A stretch of DNA of 49,472 bases from an uncultured Bacteroidia bacterium (GTDB lineage: Bacteria; Bacteroidota; Bacteroidia; Bacteroidales; Prolixibacteraceae). The notes under the pieces were generated by a model that ran no database searches, had not been told where the DNA came from, and saw nothing but the letters and a program-made list of their open reading frames with translations. The position numbers and the translations under genes are program-made. The stretch spans positions 1 to 49,472 of the forward strand of contig CAIVGL010000083.1 of the NCBI GenBank assembly GCA_903905505.1, given 5' to 3'. Shown here piece after piece: positions 37,354-46,596 of this stretch. The first letter of the stretch is position 1, and every line of letters starts with the position of its first letter.

Positions 37354-38373
37354 CTACTTGCTCTTCGGATCTTTAAGCGTTAAATAATTGGTTGCCATTC
37401 GATATCCTTCTATCTGGGCAGAAACAAACTGTTGTAATTCGGCATAGTCGCCTTGACTGTAGCGCAAGAAAGAGGAAGCTTGTGCATATATGGCAGGAAG
37501 GATAGATTTCTGCGTCAAATAATAGCCGTCAAGATAATTATGAATGCCACCTGAGATGATCAATTGATTACACTTAAATTTCTCACCCTTCATAATCATG
37601 CCATTGATGAGATCAACCATCTCTTCTGCAGTAGAACCTACATGAACAAAAGGCTGGAATAACTCTTTATCCTTTATAGAGCTTCTGTGAAGTTCAACTT
37701 TAGAAAAATTTGTTCCGCCAAAAGCGCCAAATTCAACTGCGGCAAGTGGTAGCTGCAATAAGCGACGTATGCTTTGCGGTCCGAATCCTTGACCAACCTC
37801 TTTCAGAATTAATTGAAAGTCAATTTTTTCTAAAAGTCTCTCGATGGTTTCGATGGGAGGGTGCTGTATGATATCGCCTTCAGGCTGCACCCATTCTTGC
37901 AGTGGATTGATATGAATGATAAGTCCATCAGCTTGTAATCGGTCTATTAGGCGCCTTAAATCATCTGTTTTCTTGCTTTCCAGCATCTTTTCAATCTGTG
38001 CAATTCCCAGATTGGCAAATAGAGGATTCTCATCTCCAATTAGCGAACGAACATTGAAATCATTAAAATAGGTGTCGTCGCTAAGGAGCATCCGGCAGGA
38101 TCCTAGACCCATTCCCAAACCAAACTCGTTGCATGCTCTGGCCAGATTGCGATTAATTGCTCCGGATTTAAGATGACCACCAGTCATGCTTGACACCCAG
38201 ATCGGAACTTTAAGTGATTTGCCTGCAAACGCCGTTTCCTGTAGCGGTTTATTTGGGAATCCAGCAAGCATTGGCTCGTAATAAAAGCGGGAGTCTACCT
38301 CGTTGACTAAGGTCTGAGATTCAAGAGCCAATCTAATATGATCTATTTTTCGTTGTGAATCGTCAGAAGCCAT
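37354..38373 (-). CDS. fni: Type 2 isopentenyl-diphosphate isomerase
   Basis: This FMN enzyme interconverts IPP and DMAPP. The 339-residue protein has the type 2 pattern: R-K-I-D-H-I near the N-terminus, W-V-S-S-M-T-G-G, then G-L-G-S-C-R in the FMN site, and H-I-N-P-L-Q-E-W, where the Gln is the catalytic residue region. A C-terminal I-I-S-G-G-I-H phosphate-binding motif is also present. It precedes HMG-CoA reductase by 88 bases and follows the acyl-CoA dehydrogenase by 40 bases, so it is the joint between the catabolic block and the mevalonate block. It needs reduced FMN, for which the reductase at the end of the array is one possible donor. Confidence 0.95.
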   Translation of the reverse strand: MASDDSQRKIDHIRLALESQTLVNEVDSRFYYEPMLAGFPNKPLQETAFAGKSLKVPIWVSSMTGGHLKSGAINRNLARACNEFGLGMGLGSCRMLLSDDTYFNDFNVRSLIGDENPLFANLGIAQIEKMLESKKTDDLRRLIDRLQADGLIIHINPLQEWVQPEGDIIQHPPIETIERLLEKIDFQLILKEVGQGFGPQSIRRLLQLPLAAVEFGAFGGTNFSKVELHRSSIKDKELFQPFVHVGSTAEEMVDLINGMIMKGEKFKCNQLIISGGIHNYLDGYYLTQKSILPAIYAQASSFLRYSQGDYAELQQFVSAQIEGYRMATNYLTLKDPKSK

Positions 38374-38413
38374 TATTTTGAAAGTTTAGGTAGGCATTGA
38401 AACCTGGATAAGA

Positions 38414-39556
38414 CTATAAAACATGTCTTGAAATGACCATTTTTAGAATCTCAGAGGTACCTTCACCAATGGAGAGTAGACGCTGATCTCTAAAGAATCG
38501 TTCTATGTGGTTTTCTTTCAGGAATCCGAAGGCACCATGAATCTGTAATGAGTCGTCTGCCACTTCACGAGCGATATCAGAACAATAGAGTTTCGACATC
38601 GCAGCTTGTTTTGCAAACGGAAGTCCTGCTTCTTTAAGTCTACAGGTATGGTATAAGGTATTCCGAGCCATTTCAATTTTAGTTGCCATTTCGGCTAGCT
38701 TAAAGGAGATGGCTTGAAATTCAGATAATGATTTGCCAAATTGTTTTCTTTTAGAGGCGTAATCGGCAGCCATTTCAAAAGCACCCTGTGCTAGGCCAAG
38801 ACCTATTGCAGCTATTGATAGTCTTCCGCCATCTAGTGTTGAAAGCATGATTTTCATCCCTTCTCCGCGCTTGCCAAGTAGGTTTGACTCTGGGACCTTG
38901 CAGTTTTCGAAATTTATCTTTCCGTTATCTACAGCACGCCACATTAATTTCCCTTTGATCGGTGAAGTGGTATAACCTTCTGTTGAACGAGGAAGTAGAA
39001 TAGCAGAAAGTTCCTTCTTGCCATCTTTTTCACCTGTAATAGCCTGAGCAGTAATTCCCTTGGCGATTTCAGAACAGCTGTTGGTGATAAACATTTTACC
39101 TCCATTGATTGTCCACATTCCATTTTCAAGTGACGCGATCGTTTCTACTCCTTTTGCATCAGAGCCAGCATTGGTCTCAGTTAAACCAAAAGCCCATAAT
39201 TTTTCACCAGAACAAAGCTCAGGCAGATAAGCAGTCCGCTGTTCCTCCGTGCCAAAAACATAAATAGGACTAATGCCTAGTGAATTATGCGCTGCGATGG
39301 TAGCTGCCGGTGAGCTGTCGACACGCGCTAGCTCTTCTACGGCAATGATATAGGAGAGGTAATCAAGTCCTTGTCCGCCGTATTGTTTAGGTATTGTTAT
39401 GCCGAATAACCCAGCCTGACCCATTTTGAGGGCCAATTCGACAGGAAATTCTTCTATCTCATCTTGGTGTACAGCAATTGGTTTCACTTCAGCCTCGGCA
39501 AACTCTCTTACCTTGGCTCTATAATCAATGTACTGTTGTGGTAATAACTCATTCAT
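38414..39556 (-). CDS. Acyl-CoA dehydrogenase, short/branched-chain type
   Basis: This 380-residue flavoprotein has the standard three-domain acyl-CoA dehydrogenase fold. The FAD-binding stretch is A-F-G-L-T-E-T-N-A-G-S-D, and the C-terminal I-G-E-G-T-S-E-I carries the catalytic base E365. Context suggests isovaleryl-CoA as substrate, the step between the branched-chain dehydrogenase and methylcrotonyl-CoA carboxylase. However, classical isovaleryl-CoA dehydrogenases place the catalytic Glu in an internal helix (L-D-x-E-R) and have G-A-G-T at the C-terminal site. Here the internal site reads L-D-G-G-R and the C-terminal Glu is present, the layout of short-chain and 2-methyl-branched enzymes. 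The start overlaps the upstream biotin subunit stop by one base (TAATG). Family is certain, substrate open. Confidence 0.93.
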   Translation of the reverse strand: MNELLPQQYIDYRAKVREFAEAEVKPIAVHQDEIEEFPVELALKMGQAGLFGITIPKQYGGQGLDYLSYIIAVEELARVDSSPAATIAAHNSLGISPIYVFGTEEQRTAYLPELCSGEKLWAFGLTETNAGSDAKGVETIASLENGMWTINGGKMFITNSCSEIAKGITAQAITGEKDGKKELSAILLPRSTEGYTTSPIKGKLMWRAVDNGKINFENCKVPESNLLGKRGEGMKIMLSTLDGGRLSIAAIGLGLAQGAFEMAADYASKRKQFGKSLSEFQAISFKLAEMATKIEMARNTLYHTCRLKEAGLPFAKQAAMSKLYCSDIAREVADDSLQIHGAFGFLKENHIERFFRDQRLLSIGEGTSEILKMVISRHVL

Positions 39557-41556
39557 TAAAAATCCTCCAGAAATACTAAGGGCATTCGGTCAGTGACTTG
39601 CGCCCCTACATTGACAGCTATTTTTCTTACTCGACCATCTTTAGGTGATAAAATACGATTTTCAGATTTCATCGCTTCAATCACCATGATAAGATCGCCT
39701 TTTTTTATGAGTTGATTCTCCGAAATGTTAATCTCTAAAACCCTACCGTGAAGTGGTGAATTAATCTCGCCACTCTCATTTAAAAGCTCATTTTCAGTGT
39801 TGTAATTACTTTCAGGAAAGCTATTTAGTGATCCTGGGAAAGAACATTGATACTGAATATGCTGATAACAAATCTGAAGATCATTCTCAAGAACAAAAAT
39901 AGCAGAAATTCTGCTATTCTGATTAGCAAAAATTAAGTTAATGTTATTTTCCGAATTTTCACTGAATTTAAACGTATGTTTAATGTCATTGATTGTAATT
40001 GATGGGTTTAACTTCTCTTTTAGATGTAGGATAAGGCAGTGTTTTTCTCCATTAACAACTAGTTGAATTGAAGAATCGGTCAAACGCCAAGAATTAAGCT
40101 GATTCCAGGGGTTCTGACTATTCACTCGATTGTTTTTAAGGTATTTAAAATAGACTGCTCCAGCAAGAACAGGCAAAAGCTCCGATACTGCCTTCGAAGG
40201 GCTATAGTCAGCGATTAAGGTCGAATGTTCGATTTTGCAAAAATCAATTGAAATTTTGTTTTGTTGGTAGGCTGGATGATTCAATATTTTATCAAGGTAA
40301 CTAGCATTTGTCGTGGGGCCAATAATGCTCAGATCTTTAAGCTGTAGTTGAAGCAGTTTAATGGCTGCTGTTCTATCCTTTGCGGTTGAAATAAGCTTAA
40401 TTAGCAAAGGGTCAAACTGAATCCCATTTGAATTTGAGATGTTTAGATCTGATTCTATCCTTATATCTTTGTGATTTGGTATCGTAGCCGACAGCACCGG
40501 AAATGTGGATGGCGTGAAATTTGTAGATGGATTTTCTGCGTATACTCGAACCTCAATCGCGTGACCATTAGCCTTGATCTCCTTTTGAGACACCGATAAA
40601 GGTAATCCTGAGACTATACGCAACTGTTCGTGAACGATGTCTAACCCCGTAATCTGCTCAGATATAGCATGTTCCACCTGAATCCGGGGATTCATCTCCA
40701 TAAAGAAAAAGTTGCCTGAATCATCTACCAAAAATTCGACCGTGCCAGCACCTGTGTATTTTAGAGCTTTGCCAATTGTTAGTGCAGCAGTTAGTATTTT
40801 AGACCTTAAACCTTCGGAAAGGAAGAGGGCAGGAGCCTCCTCTACGATCTTTTGATGATTGCGTTGAATAGAACATTCGCGTTCGTATAAGTGTATGATA
40901 TTATTGTGATTATCTCCAATTATTTGAACTTCTACATGACGTGCATTCTGAATGTATTGCTCGGCAAATATGGTTCCATTACCAAAATAACTTAAGGCCA
41001 CACGAGATGATTTTTCCATCTTCTGGTGAAGATCATCTAATGAATAGACCAATTCCATACCCTTTCCACCACCACCGAAAGCCGCTTTGATGAGAATTGG
41101 AAAATCGAGTTGGGTCTCTTTGGTTGGAGGATTTGCTAAATTCAATGCATAAGACTTAGCCATCGGGATTCCAAGAGTTGAGACAAATTTCTTGGCCTCT
41201 GGCTTGCTGCTCATCAGGTTTAAAACTTCCGAAGATGGACCAATAAATAATATTCCATTCTCTTCGCAGGCTTTTGCGAAAGCAGGATCCTCCGATAAAA
41301 AGCCATATCCAGGGTGAATAGCTTGAACGCCAGTGGACTTAGCGATATCAATGATCTTTTCTATATTCAGGAAGGTGGTGGTCAGTGATCCTTTACCTAA
41401 GCTAACCTGTTGATCGGCTAAAGTGACATAGGATGAATGACTTTCGCTTTCGACATAAATAGCCACAGTCTTAATCCCCAATTTATTGGCCGAACGAATA
41501 ATTCGCAACGCGATTTCTCCTCTATTCGCAATTAAAATTTTGGATATTAAGCTCAT
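39556..41556 (-). CDS. Methylcrotonyl-CoA carboxylase biotin-carrying alpha subunit
   Basis: The 666-residue chain joins biotin carboxylase and biotin carrier domains. The N-terminal half (to about 450) starts K-I-L-I-A-N-R-G-E-I-A and contains the ATP-grasp loop G-G-G-G-K-G-M-E and E-M-N-P-R-I-Q-V-E-H. A middle domain bridges to the C-terminal biotinyl domain, with biotin-Lys K630 in E-A-M-K-S-E. This layout is shared by methylcrotonyl-, propionyl- and geranyl-CoA carboxylase alpha subunits. The array's methylcrotonyl-type beta subunit decides the call. It follows the hydratase gene by 48 bases and overlaps the acyl-CoA dehydrogenase by one base. Confidence 0.92.
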   Translation of the reverse strand: MSLISKILIANRGEIALRIIRSANKLGIKTVAIYVESESHSSYVTLADQQVSLGKGSLTTTFLNIEKIIDIAKSTGVQAIHPGYGFLSEDPAFAKACEENGILFIGPSSEVLNLMSSKPEAKKFVSTLGIPMAKSYALNLANPPTKETQLDFPILIKAAFGGGGKGMELVYSLDDLHQKMEKSSRVALSYFGNGTIFAEQYIQNARHVEVQIIGDNHNNIIHLYERECSIQRNHQKIVEEAPALFLSEGLRSKILTAALTIGKALKYTGAGTVEFLVDDSGNFFFMEMNPRIQVEHAISEQITGLDIVHEQLRIVSGLPLSVSQKEIKANGHAIEVRVYAENPSTNFTPSTFPVLSATIPNHKDIRIESDLNISNSNGIQFDPLLIKLISTAKDRTAAIKLLQLQLKDLSIIGPTTNASYLDKILNHPAYQQNKISIDFCKIEHSTLIADYSPSKAVSELLPVLAGAVYFKYLKNNRVNSQNPWNQLNSWRLTDSSIQLVVNGEKHCLILHLKEKLNPSITINDIKHTFKFSENSENNINLIFANQNSRISAIFVLENDLQICYQHIQYQCSFPGSLNSFPESNYNTENELLNESGEINSPLHGRVLEINISENQLIKKGDLIMVIEAMKSENRILSPKDGRVRKIAVNVGAQVTDRMPLVFLEDF

Positions 41557-41604
41557 TTATATCGTAAATGCTAAAGTCTTTTGATACATTAACAAGTCAT
41601 CAAC

Positions 41605-42393
41605 TTATTTGTTCCAATTCGGCTTTCTTTTCTCTAGAAAAGCCGAAAATCCTTCCCTAGCTTCCAGAGATACTCTTGTTCGGGCCAATAATTGAGGAAG
41701 AGAATCCTTGAACGGAGAAATATTATTCATGACAAGCTTATTTAATACCTTTTTTGATTCGATTATGGCTTGCGTTCCATTTTGCAAAATCTGAGTGGTG
41801 ATTTTTCCCAATTCTAAATCTAGTTTATCTGCTGAATCGAATGATTTATTGACTAAATTCAAATTCATTGCATCTGATCCATTAAAGAGATTTGCTGTAA
41901 ATATTAGCTCTTTGAGCTGCGAATGGTTTATCTTTAGTAATAAATATGGGGTAATCGTAGCTGCAACCACGCCTAATTTTGCTTCACTTAAAACAAATCT
42001 AGAATCGCTAACACAGTATGCAAGATCACAAGTTGCGATGATTCCTATGGCTCCACCGTATGCATTTCCATGAATGGCGGCAATCACAACTTTACTACTT
42101 GAATAAATGGTACTGAAAAGTTGTGCTAATGTTTCACACTCTTTTAGGTTCTCCTCTGGTGTTAGTGCAAATGATTTTTCCATCCAGGACAAATCAGCTC
42201 CTGAGCAGAATGATTTTCCTTCACCACGTAAAATAACAATCCGTATTGTAGCGTTAGTCTCTATTTCATTAAAAATTGAGATAAGCTCTTCTATCATAAT
42301 GTTGTTTAAGGCATTATGAACTTCTGGTCTTGCGAAATAGATCGTTGCAATCTGATCTTTTTCGACGTATTTTAGGGTGGTATATTTTGACAT
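41605..42393 (-). CDS. Methylglutaconyl-CoA hydratase-like crotonase
   Basis: The 262-residue enoyl-CoA hydratase/isomerase has F-C-S-G-A-D-L-S-W-M, the CoA-binding oxyanion segment typical of LiuC-type methylglutaconyl-CoA hydratases. It also has G-N-A-Y-G-G-A-I-G and S-E-A-K-L-G-V-V-A-A-T-I-T-P-Y; the last is close to the family's L-G-(L/V)-x-x-A-T-I-x-P-Y. The first catalytic Glu of standard crotonases is absent, while the second (in S-E) is kept, a pattern that also occurs in bacterial methylglutaconyl-CoA hydratases. The reaction would hydrate 3-methylglutaconyl-CoA to HMG-CoA. It lies between the two carboxylase subunit genes, 109 bases after the beta subunit. Substrate assignment leans on the neighbours. 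Confidence 0.85.
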   Translation of the reverse strand: MSKYTTLKYVEKDQIATIYFARPEVHNALNNIMIEELISIFNEIETNATIRIVILRGEGKSFCSGADLSWMEKSFALTPEENLKECETLAQLFSTIYSSSKVVIAAIHGNAYGGAIGIIATCDLAYCVSDSRFVLSEAKLGVVAATITPYLLLKINHSQLKELIFTANLFNGSDAMNLNLVNKSFDSADKLDLELGKITTQILQNGTQAIIESKKVLNKLVMNNISPFKDSLPQLLARTRVSLEAREGFSAFLEKRKPNWNK

Positions 42394-42502
42394 TGATATA
42401 TTCTAGTTTTAGGGTTATTCTCTGAATACTAGGTTAGGTTTGAGCGACAATTTAAACCATTGAGTGTTTAAATTACTGAGTTATTGGAAGCCAATTACCT
42501 TA

Positions 42503-44068
42503 TTACATTCTATAGATTCCATTTTTTGGTGAAGGGGTCTTTTTATTCGAGGCTATCGCAATTGCAAGTCCGACCACAGATCTGGTGTCCATTGGATCAA
42601 TTATTCCGTCATCCCAAAGTCTTGATGTACTGTAATATGCAGAGCTTTCCTGCTCAAATTGAGTGACTAGATCGTTATTTTGATCATTTCCTTTCCCTTT
42701 GATCGAATTTAAAACATCTTGTGCTTGCTGGCCACCCATGACCCCAATCTTGGCGTTTGGCCACATGAATAGGAAATTAGGGTTGTAAGCTCTTCCAGCC
42801 ATCGCATAGTTTCCAGCACCAAATGAGCCGCCAATTACGACGGTTATTTTTGGAACTACCGATGTGGCTACTGCGTGTATCAGCTTAGCTCCATTGCGGG
42901 CTATACCTTCGTGTTCGTACTTTTTACCTACGATAAAACCGGATATATTCTGTAAAAAGAGAAGTGGGATCTTTCTGAAATTACAGATCTCAATAAAATG
43001 AGCCCCTTTAAGTGATGCTTCAGAGGTTAAAAACCCATTGTTTGCAATTATTCCAACTGGAAAACCCATAATTCTGGCATAACCGGTGATCAACGTTGTG
43101 CCATAATCCTTTTTGAAATGTTCGAATTGACTTCCATCGGTAATTCGAGCGATAATCTCCAGAATATCGATCGGTTTCTTTAGGTCGATAGGTGCAAATC
43201 CATATAATTCACTGGCCTTATAGAGCGGTTCTTCTAACGGAAATGGGTCAAAAGACTGAGAATCGCTTTGTGGTATTGATTCAAAGATATTTCGACAAAT
43301 ACGAATTGCATCTATTTCATTTTCAGCCATATGATCTGCAACACCTGATATTGCTGTGTGTACGAATGCTCCGCCTAGCTCTTCCGCTGTCACCTCTTCG
43401 CCTGTTGCGGCCTTCACAAGAGGTGGTCCTCCAATAAATATGGTCCCTTGGTTTTTAACGATGATTGTCTCATCGCTCATGGCTGGAACATATGCTCCAC
43501 CAGCGGTGCAGGAGCCCATCACAATCGATATCTGAGGGATACCCAATGCCGACATTTGTGATTGGTTGTAAAATATTCTTCCAAATCCATCTTGATCAGG
43601 AAAGATCCGTGCTTGTTCAGGCAAGAATATACCACCTGAATCGACTAAATAAACACATGGAAGGTGATTTTGCAAGGCGATCTCCTGAGCACGTAAATGT
43701 TTCTTGACCGTTTCGTGAATATAAGTACCCCCTTTGACGGTTGCATCATTGGCAATAATTAAGCATATTTTACCCTGTATTTTCCCTATTCCAGTAATGA
43801 TTCCAGCAGAAGGGAATTGGTTCTCATATTGACCGTATGCGGCTAATGTGGAGAGTTCTAAGAAAGGGGTCTGCTCATCGATCAACAAATCGATTCGTGT
43901 TCGTGCAGTCAATTTACCTCTTGAGAGATGTTTCTGGACAGCTGAATCTTCATCCCGATGAATAGTTTTATTCATTCTAGAATTAAAAATGTCCATTAGG
44001 GCTTGATAGGACTCAACTCTTGCTTGAAATTGATCCTCTGGTTGTATGTGAGATTGAATCTTCTTCAA
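42503..44068 (-). CDS. Methylcrotonyl-CoA carboxylase carboxyltransferase beta subunit
   Basis: The enzyme transfers CO2 from biotin to 3-methylcrotonyl-CoA, giving 3-methylglutaconyl-CoA. The 521-residue sequence has segments particular to methylcrotonyl enzymes rather than propionyl ones. These are F-P-D-Q-D-G-F-G-R-I-F-Y-N-Q, G-S-C-T-A-G-G-A-Y-V-P-A-M-S-D, G-P-P-L-V-K-A-A-T-G-E-E-V, and G-N-Y-A-M-A-G-R-A-Y-N-P with M-G-G-Q-Q-A. It follows the branched-chain dehydrogenase E1 by 14 bases. This is the strongest single marker that the array handles leucine. Confidence 0.95.
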   Translation of the reverse strand: MKKIQSHIQPEDQFQARVESYQALMDIFNSRMNKTIHRDEDSAVQKHLSRGKLTARTRIDLLIDEQTPFLELSTLAAYGQYENQFPSAGIITGIGKIQGKICLIIANDATVKGGTYIHETVKKHLRAQEIALQNHLPCVYLVDSGGIFLPEQARIFPDQDGFGRIFYNQSQMSALGIPQISIVMGSCTAGGAYVPAMSDETIIVKNQGTIFIGGPPLVKAATGEEVTAEELGGAFVHTAISGVADHMAENEIDAIRICRNIFESIPQSDSQSFDPFPLEEPLYKASELYGFAPIDLKKPIDILEIIARITDGSQFEHFKKDYGTTLITGYARIMGFPVGIIANNGFLTSEASLKGAHFIEICNFRKIPLLFLQNISGFIVGKKYEHEGIARNGAKLIHAVATSVVPKITVVIGGSFGAGNYAMAGRAYNPNFLFMWPNAKIGVMGGQQAQDVLNSIKGKGNDQNNDLVTQFEQESSAYYSTSRLWDDGIIDPMDTRSVVGLAIAIASNKKTPSPKNGIYRM

Positions 44069-44082
44069 TTTACTTGTTTTTA

Positions 44083-46509
44083 TCAGTCGTAAAGGCCTGG
44101 AAACTTATCCGGATTTACTTCGTGCATGATCTGATACACAGCCTCTATAACCGTTTCTGTGTTAGGTTTTGAGAAATATTCTCCGTCTGTGCCATAAGCT
44201 CCTCTATGCACTTTTGCGGTGTGTGTGCGAGGTGGGCACTCAAGGTATTTAAATGCTTTTTGCTCTTCGATCACTTTTTGCATCATAAAGGCAGTAGCTC
44301 CTCCAGGAACATCCTCATCAACAAAGAGTATCTTTTTTGTCTTTTGAACGGAGCGGCTAATAATATGTTGCGTATCGAATGGTATTAAGGTCTGAACATC
44401 AATTAATTCGACATCTATTCCTAAGGTTTTCAGACGATTAACAGCGCTGTGAGCTACAGTGACATTCCAGCCGTAAGTGACTAGTGTTAGGTCTGTTCCT
44501 GCTTCAATAATCTCTGGTACTCCTAATGGAACTGTAAATTCGCCTAGGTTTTGAGGAAGATTTTCTCGTATATAATATCCCTTTAATGGTTCAATCACTA
44601 AAGCTGGATTATGAATCTTAAGAAGCATATTGTAGAAACCGGCTGCTTGAGTCATATTTCTAGGAACACATATATTGACACCTGTCAGTGAACCTAGCAG
44701 CATGCTCATTGGAGACCCAGAATGCCACATTCCTTGCAATTGATGACCTCTGGTACGAATAATCAATGGAGCTATCTGCTGACCAGCTGAACGATAATAT
44801 AATGTCGACAAGTCATCGGAAATAGTTGGTAAGGCATACAATAGGTAGTCGAGGTATTGGATTTCTGCAATAGGCCTAAATCCTCTAAGCGCTAGTCCTA
44901 TACCTTGTCCGATAATAGTTGCCTCTCGAATACCGGTGTCTCCAACGCGATGTGCCCCATATTTGGCTTGCATCCCTTTTAAACCCTGGTTAACATCGCC
45001 TAATTTTCCGGTGTCTTCACCAAAGGTTATTAATAACGGATATTTGGCAAATAACACATCGAAATTATGATTTAGAACTTCATGAGCTGGCACAGATTCT
45101 GGTTCTTCACCATAGCTAGCCTTGATCTCATTTGTTGCGTTGAAGTGATCTAAGTCATTAAATACATGAGTGTTATACTTCTCTTTTCCTTTAAGTTCAA
45201 TTTTTGATATCCAATTGGAGAGATTCTGTTTGTTCTTTTGAACCGAAAGGTCACCATGCATGGAACGCAATTGTGTTTTTGCTAGGGCCAGTAATTTTTT
45301 TCTGGTCGGGAAGGCAGCAGCAAGCACTTGTTCGAGTTCGTTCTCTATTTTCGATTGAATATCGCTATGTTCTATGCCAATGGAATCAATTAAATCTTGC
45401 AATTCCGCTTTTTCTTCTTCGAACTCTTGAATAAACGATTGCCATGCTAGATCTTTCGCCATTCGTGCACGTTCGGTAGCTTTTTTCTCTAAGCTTTCAA
45501 TGGTATCAAGGTCTGCGAAATCTTGTGAGATGATCCACTCTCTAAATATCAAAATTGGATCGTGGGCTTTCTCCCATGCGATACGTTTATCACTCTTATA
45601 ACGTTCATGGGATCCAGATGTTGAATGCCCTAGAGGTTGTGTCAGTTGAGTAATATGAAATACCACTGGGGTATGTTGTTCGCGACAAATTCGAATTCCC
45701 TTTTCAAAGGTTTCAATTAACGCAACGTAATCATATCCAGGGCAGACAAGGATTTTACAGCCTAAGTCATTCTCGTCGGTTTCAAACCCTTTTAAAGCCT
45801 TTGAGATACTTGCTTTAGCGGTTTGTAATTCAACAGGTACGCTAATGCCAAAGCCATCATCATAAACGGCTATAGCCAATGGTACTTGAAGTACACAGGC
45901 GGCATTGATGGTTTCGAAAAACATCCCTTCAGAAGTACTCGATTCTCCAATGGTGCCAAATGCAACTTCGTTTCCAGTAACTTTATCAGTTAGGTATTGT
46001 CCTAATTCGGGATGCTCTCTGACAACCTTTGAAGCTTGCGCTAGTCCAAGAAGACGAGGCATCTGTCCACCTGTAGAGGAGACATCGGCCGAAGAGTTTT
46101 TTTGATTTAGTAGATTGTCAATTCCAACACCTGCAGTAAATGTTTTTGTCGAGTGATGGTTATTAAAATTACGACCTCCAGTAGCCGGATTATTGGCTAG
46201 GTCAGTATCTCCATAGATCTGAGCGAAGAACTCTTCAGGAGCCAATAAGTCAGCAGCCATCATAAAGGTTTGATCTCTATAATACCCTGATCTCCAGTCC
46301 CCTTTTTGAAAAAACTTAGCGTAAGCCACCTGGGCTAACTCTTTTCCGTCCCCGAAAATACCAAAATGGGCACGACCAGCATGCACCTCTCTACGACCTA
46401 AAATACTTAGCTGACGACTAAGGTAGGCGGTATAGTAATCGTTAATAACGACCTCTTTGGTAATAATCGCGGATATTTTTTGTTTCTCTTCTTTCAGATG
46501 CATATTCAA
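44083..46509 (-). CDS. Fused branched-chain 2-oxoacid dehydrogenase E1 (alpha-beta)
   Basis: The 808-residue protein joins the alpha and beta E1 subunits in one chain, a form common in Bacteroidota. The alpha half (to about 440) contains the thiamine-binding region between G-E-S-S-T-S-E-G and D-D-G-F-G, and an active-site loop with H-S-T-S-G-S-H. The beta half has F-G-E-D-T-G, G-V-N-type and G-G-A-T-A-F-M-M-Q segments of the transketolase C-terminal domain. E1 decarboxylates 2-oxo acids from leucine, isoleucine and valine and acylates lipoyl-E2. No E2 or E3 gene lies next to it. The start could be residue 3, a small difference. It heads the array, which implies that branched-chain substrates feed the route. 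Confidence 0.9.
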   Translation of the reverse strand: MNMHLKEEKQKISAIITKEVVINDYYTAYLSRQLSILGRREVHAGRAHFGIFGDGKELAQVAYAKFFQKGDWRSGYYRDQTFMMAADLLAPEEFFAQIYGDTDLANNPATGGRNFNNHHSTKTFTAGVGIDNLLNQKNSSADVSSTGGQMPRLLGLAQASKVVREHPELGQYLTDKVTGNEVAFGTIGESSTSEGMFFETINAACVLQVPLAIAVYDDGFGISVPVELQTAKASISKALKGFETDENDLGCKILVCPGYDYVALIETFEKGIRICREQHTPVVFHITQLTQPLGHSTSGSHERYKSDKRIAWEKAHDPILIFREWIISQDFADLDTIESLEKKATERARMAKDLAWQSFIQEFEEEKAELQDLIDSIGIEHSDIQSKIENELEQVLAAAFPTRKKLLALAKTQLRSMHGDLSVQKNKQNLSNWISKIELKGKEKYNTHVFNDLDHFNATNEIKASYGEEPESVPAHEVLNHNFDVLFAKYPLLITFGEDTGKLGDVNQGLKGMQAKYGAHRVGDTGIREATIIGQGIGLALRGFRPIAEIQYLDYLLYALPTISDDLSTLYYRSAGQQIAPLIIRTRGHQLQGMWHSGSPMSMLLGSLTGVNICVPRNMTQAAGFYNMLLKIHNPALVIEPLKGYYIRENLPQNLGEFTVPLGVPEIIEAGTDLTLVTYGWNVTVAHSAVNRLKTLGIDVELIDVQTLIPFDTQHIISRSVQKTKKILFVDEDVPGGATAFMMQKVIEEQKAFKYLECPPRTHTAKVHRGAYGTDGEYFSKPNTETVIEAVYQIMHEVNPDKFPGLYD

Positions 46510-46596
46510 TTTTAAAATTTAAATATCAATCATCTATGCCTTGCTATAATTAACCACTAGCTGCACTTAAAGTTAAAATTTATTCAAGATATTTTC

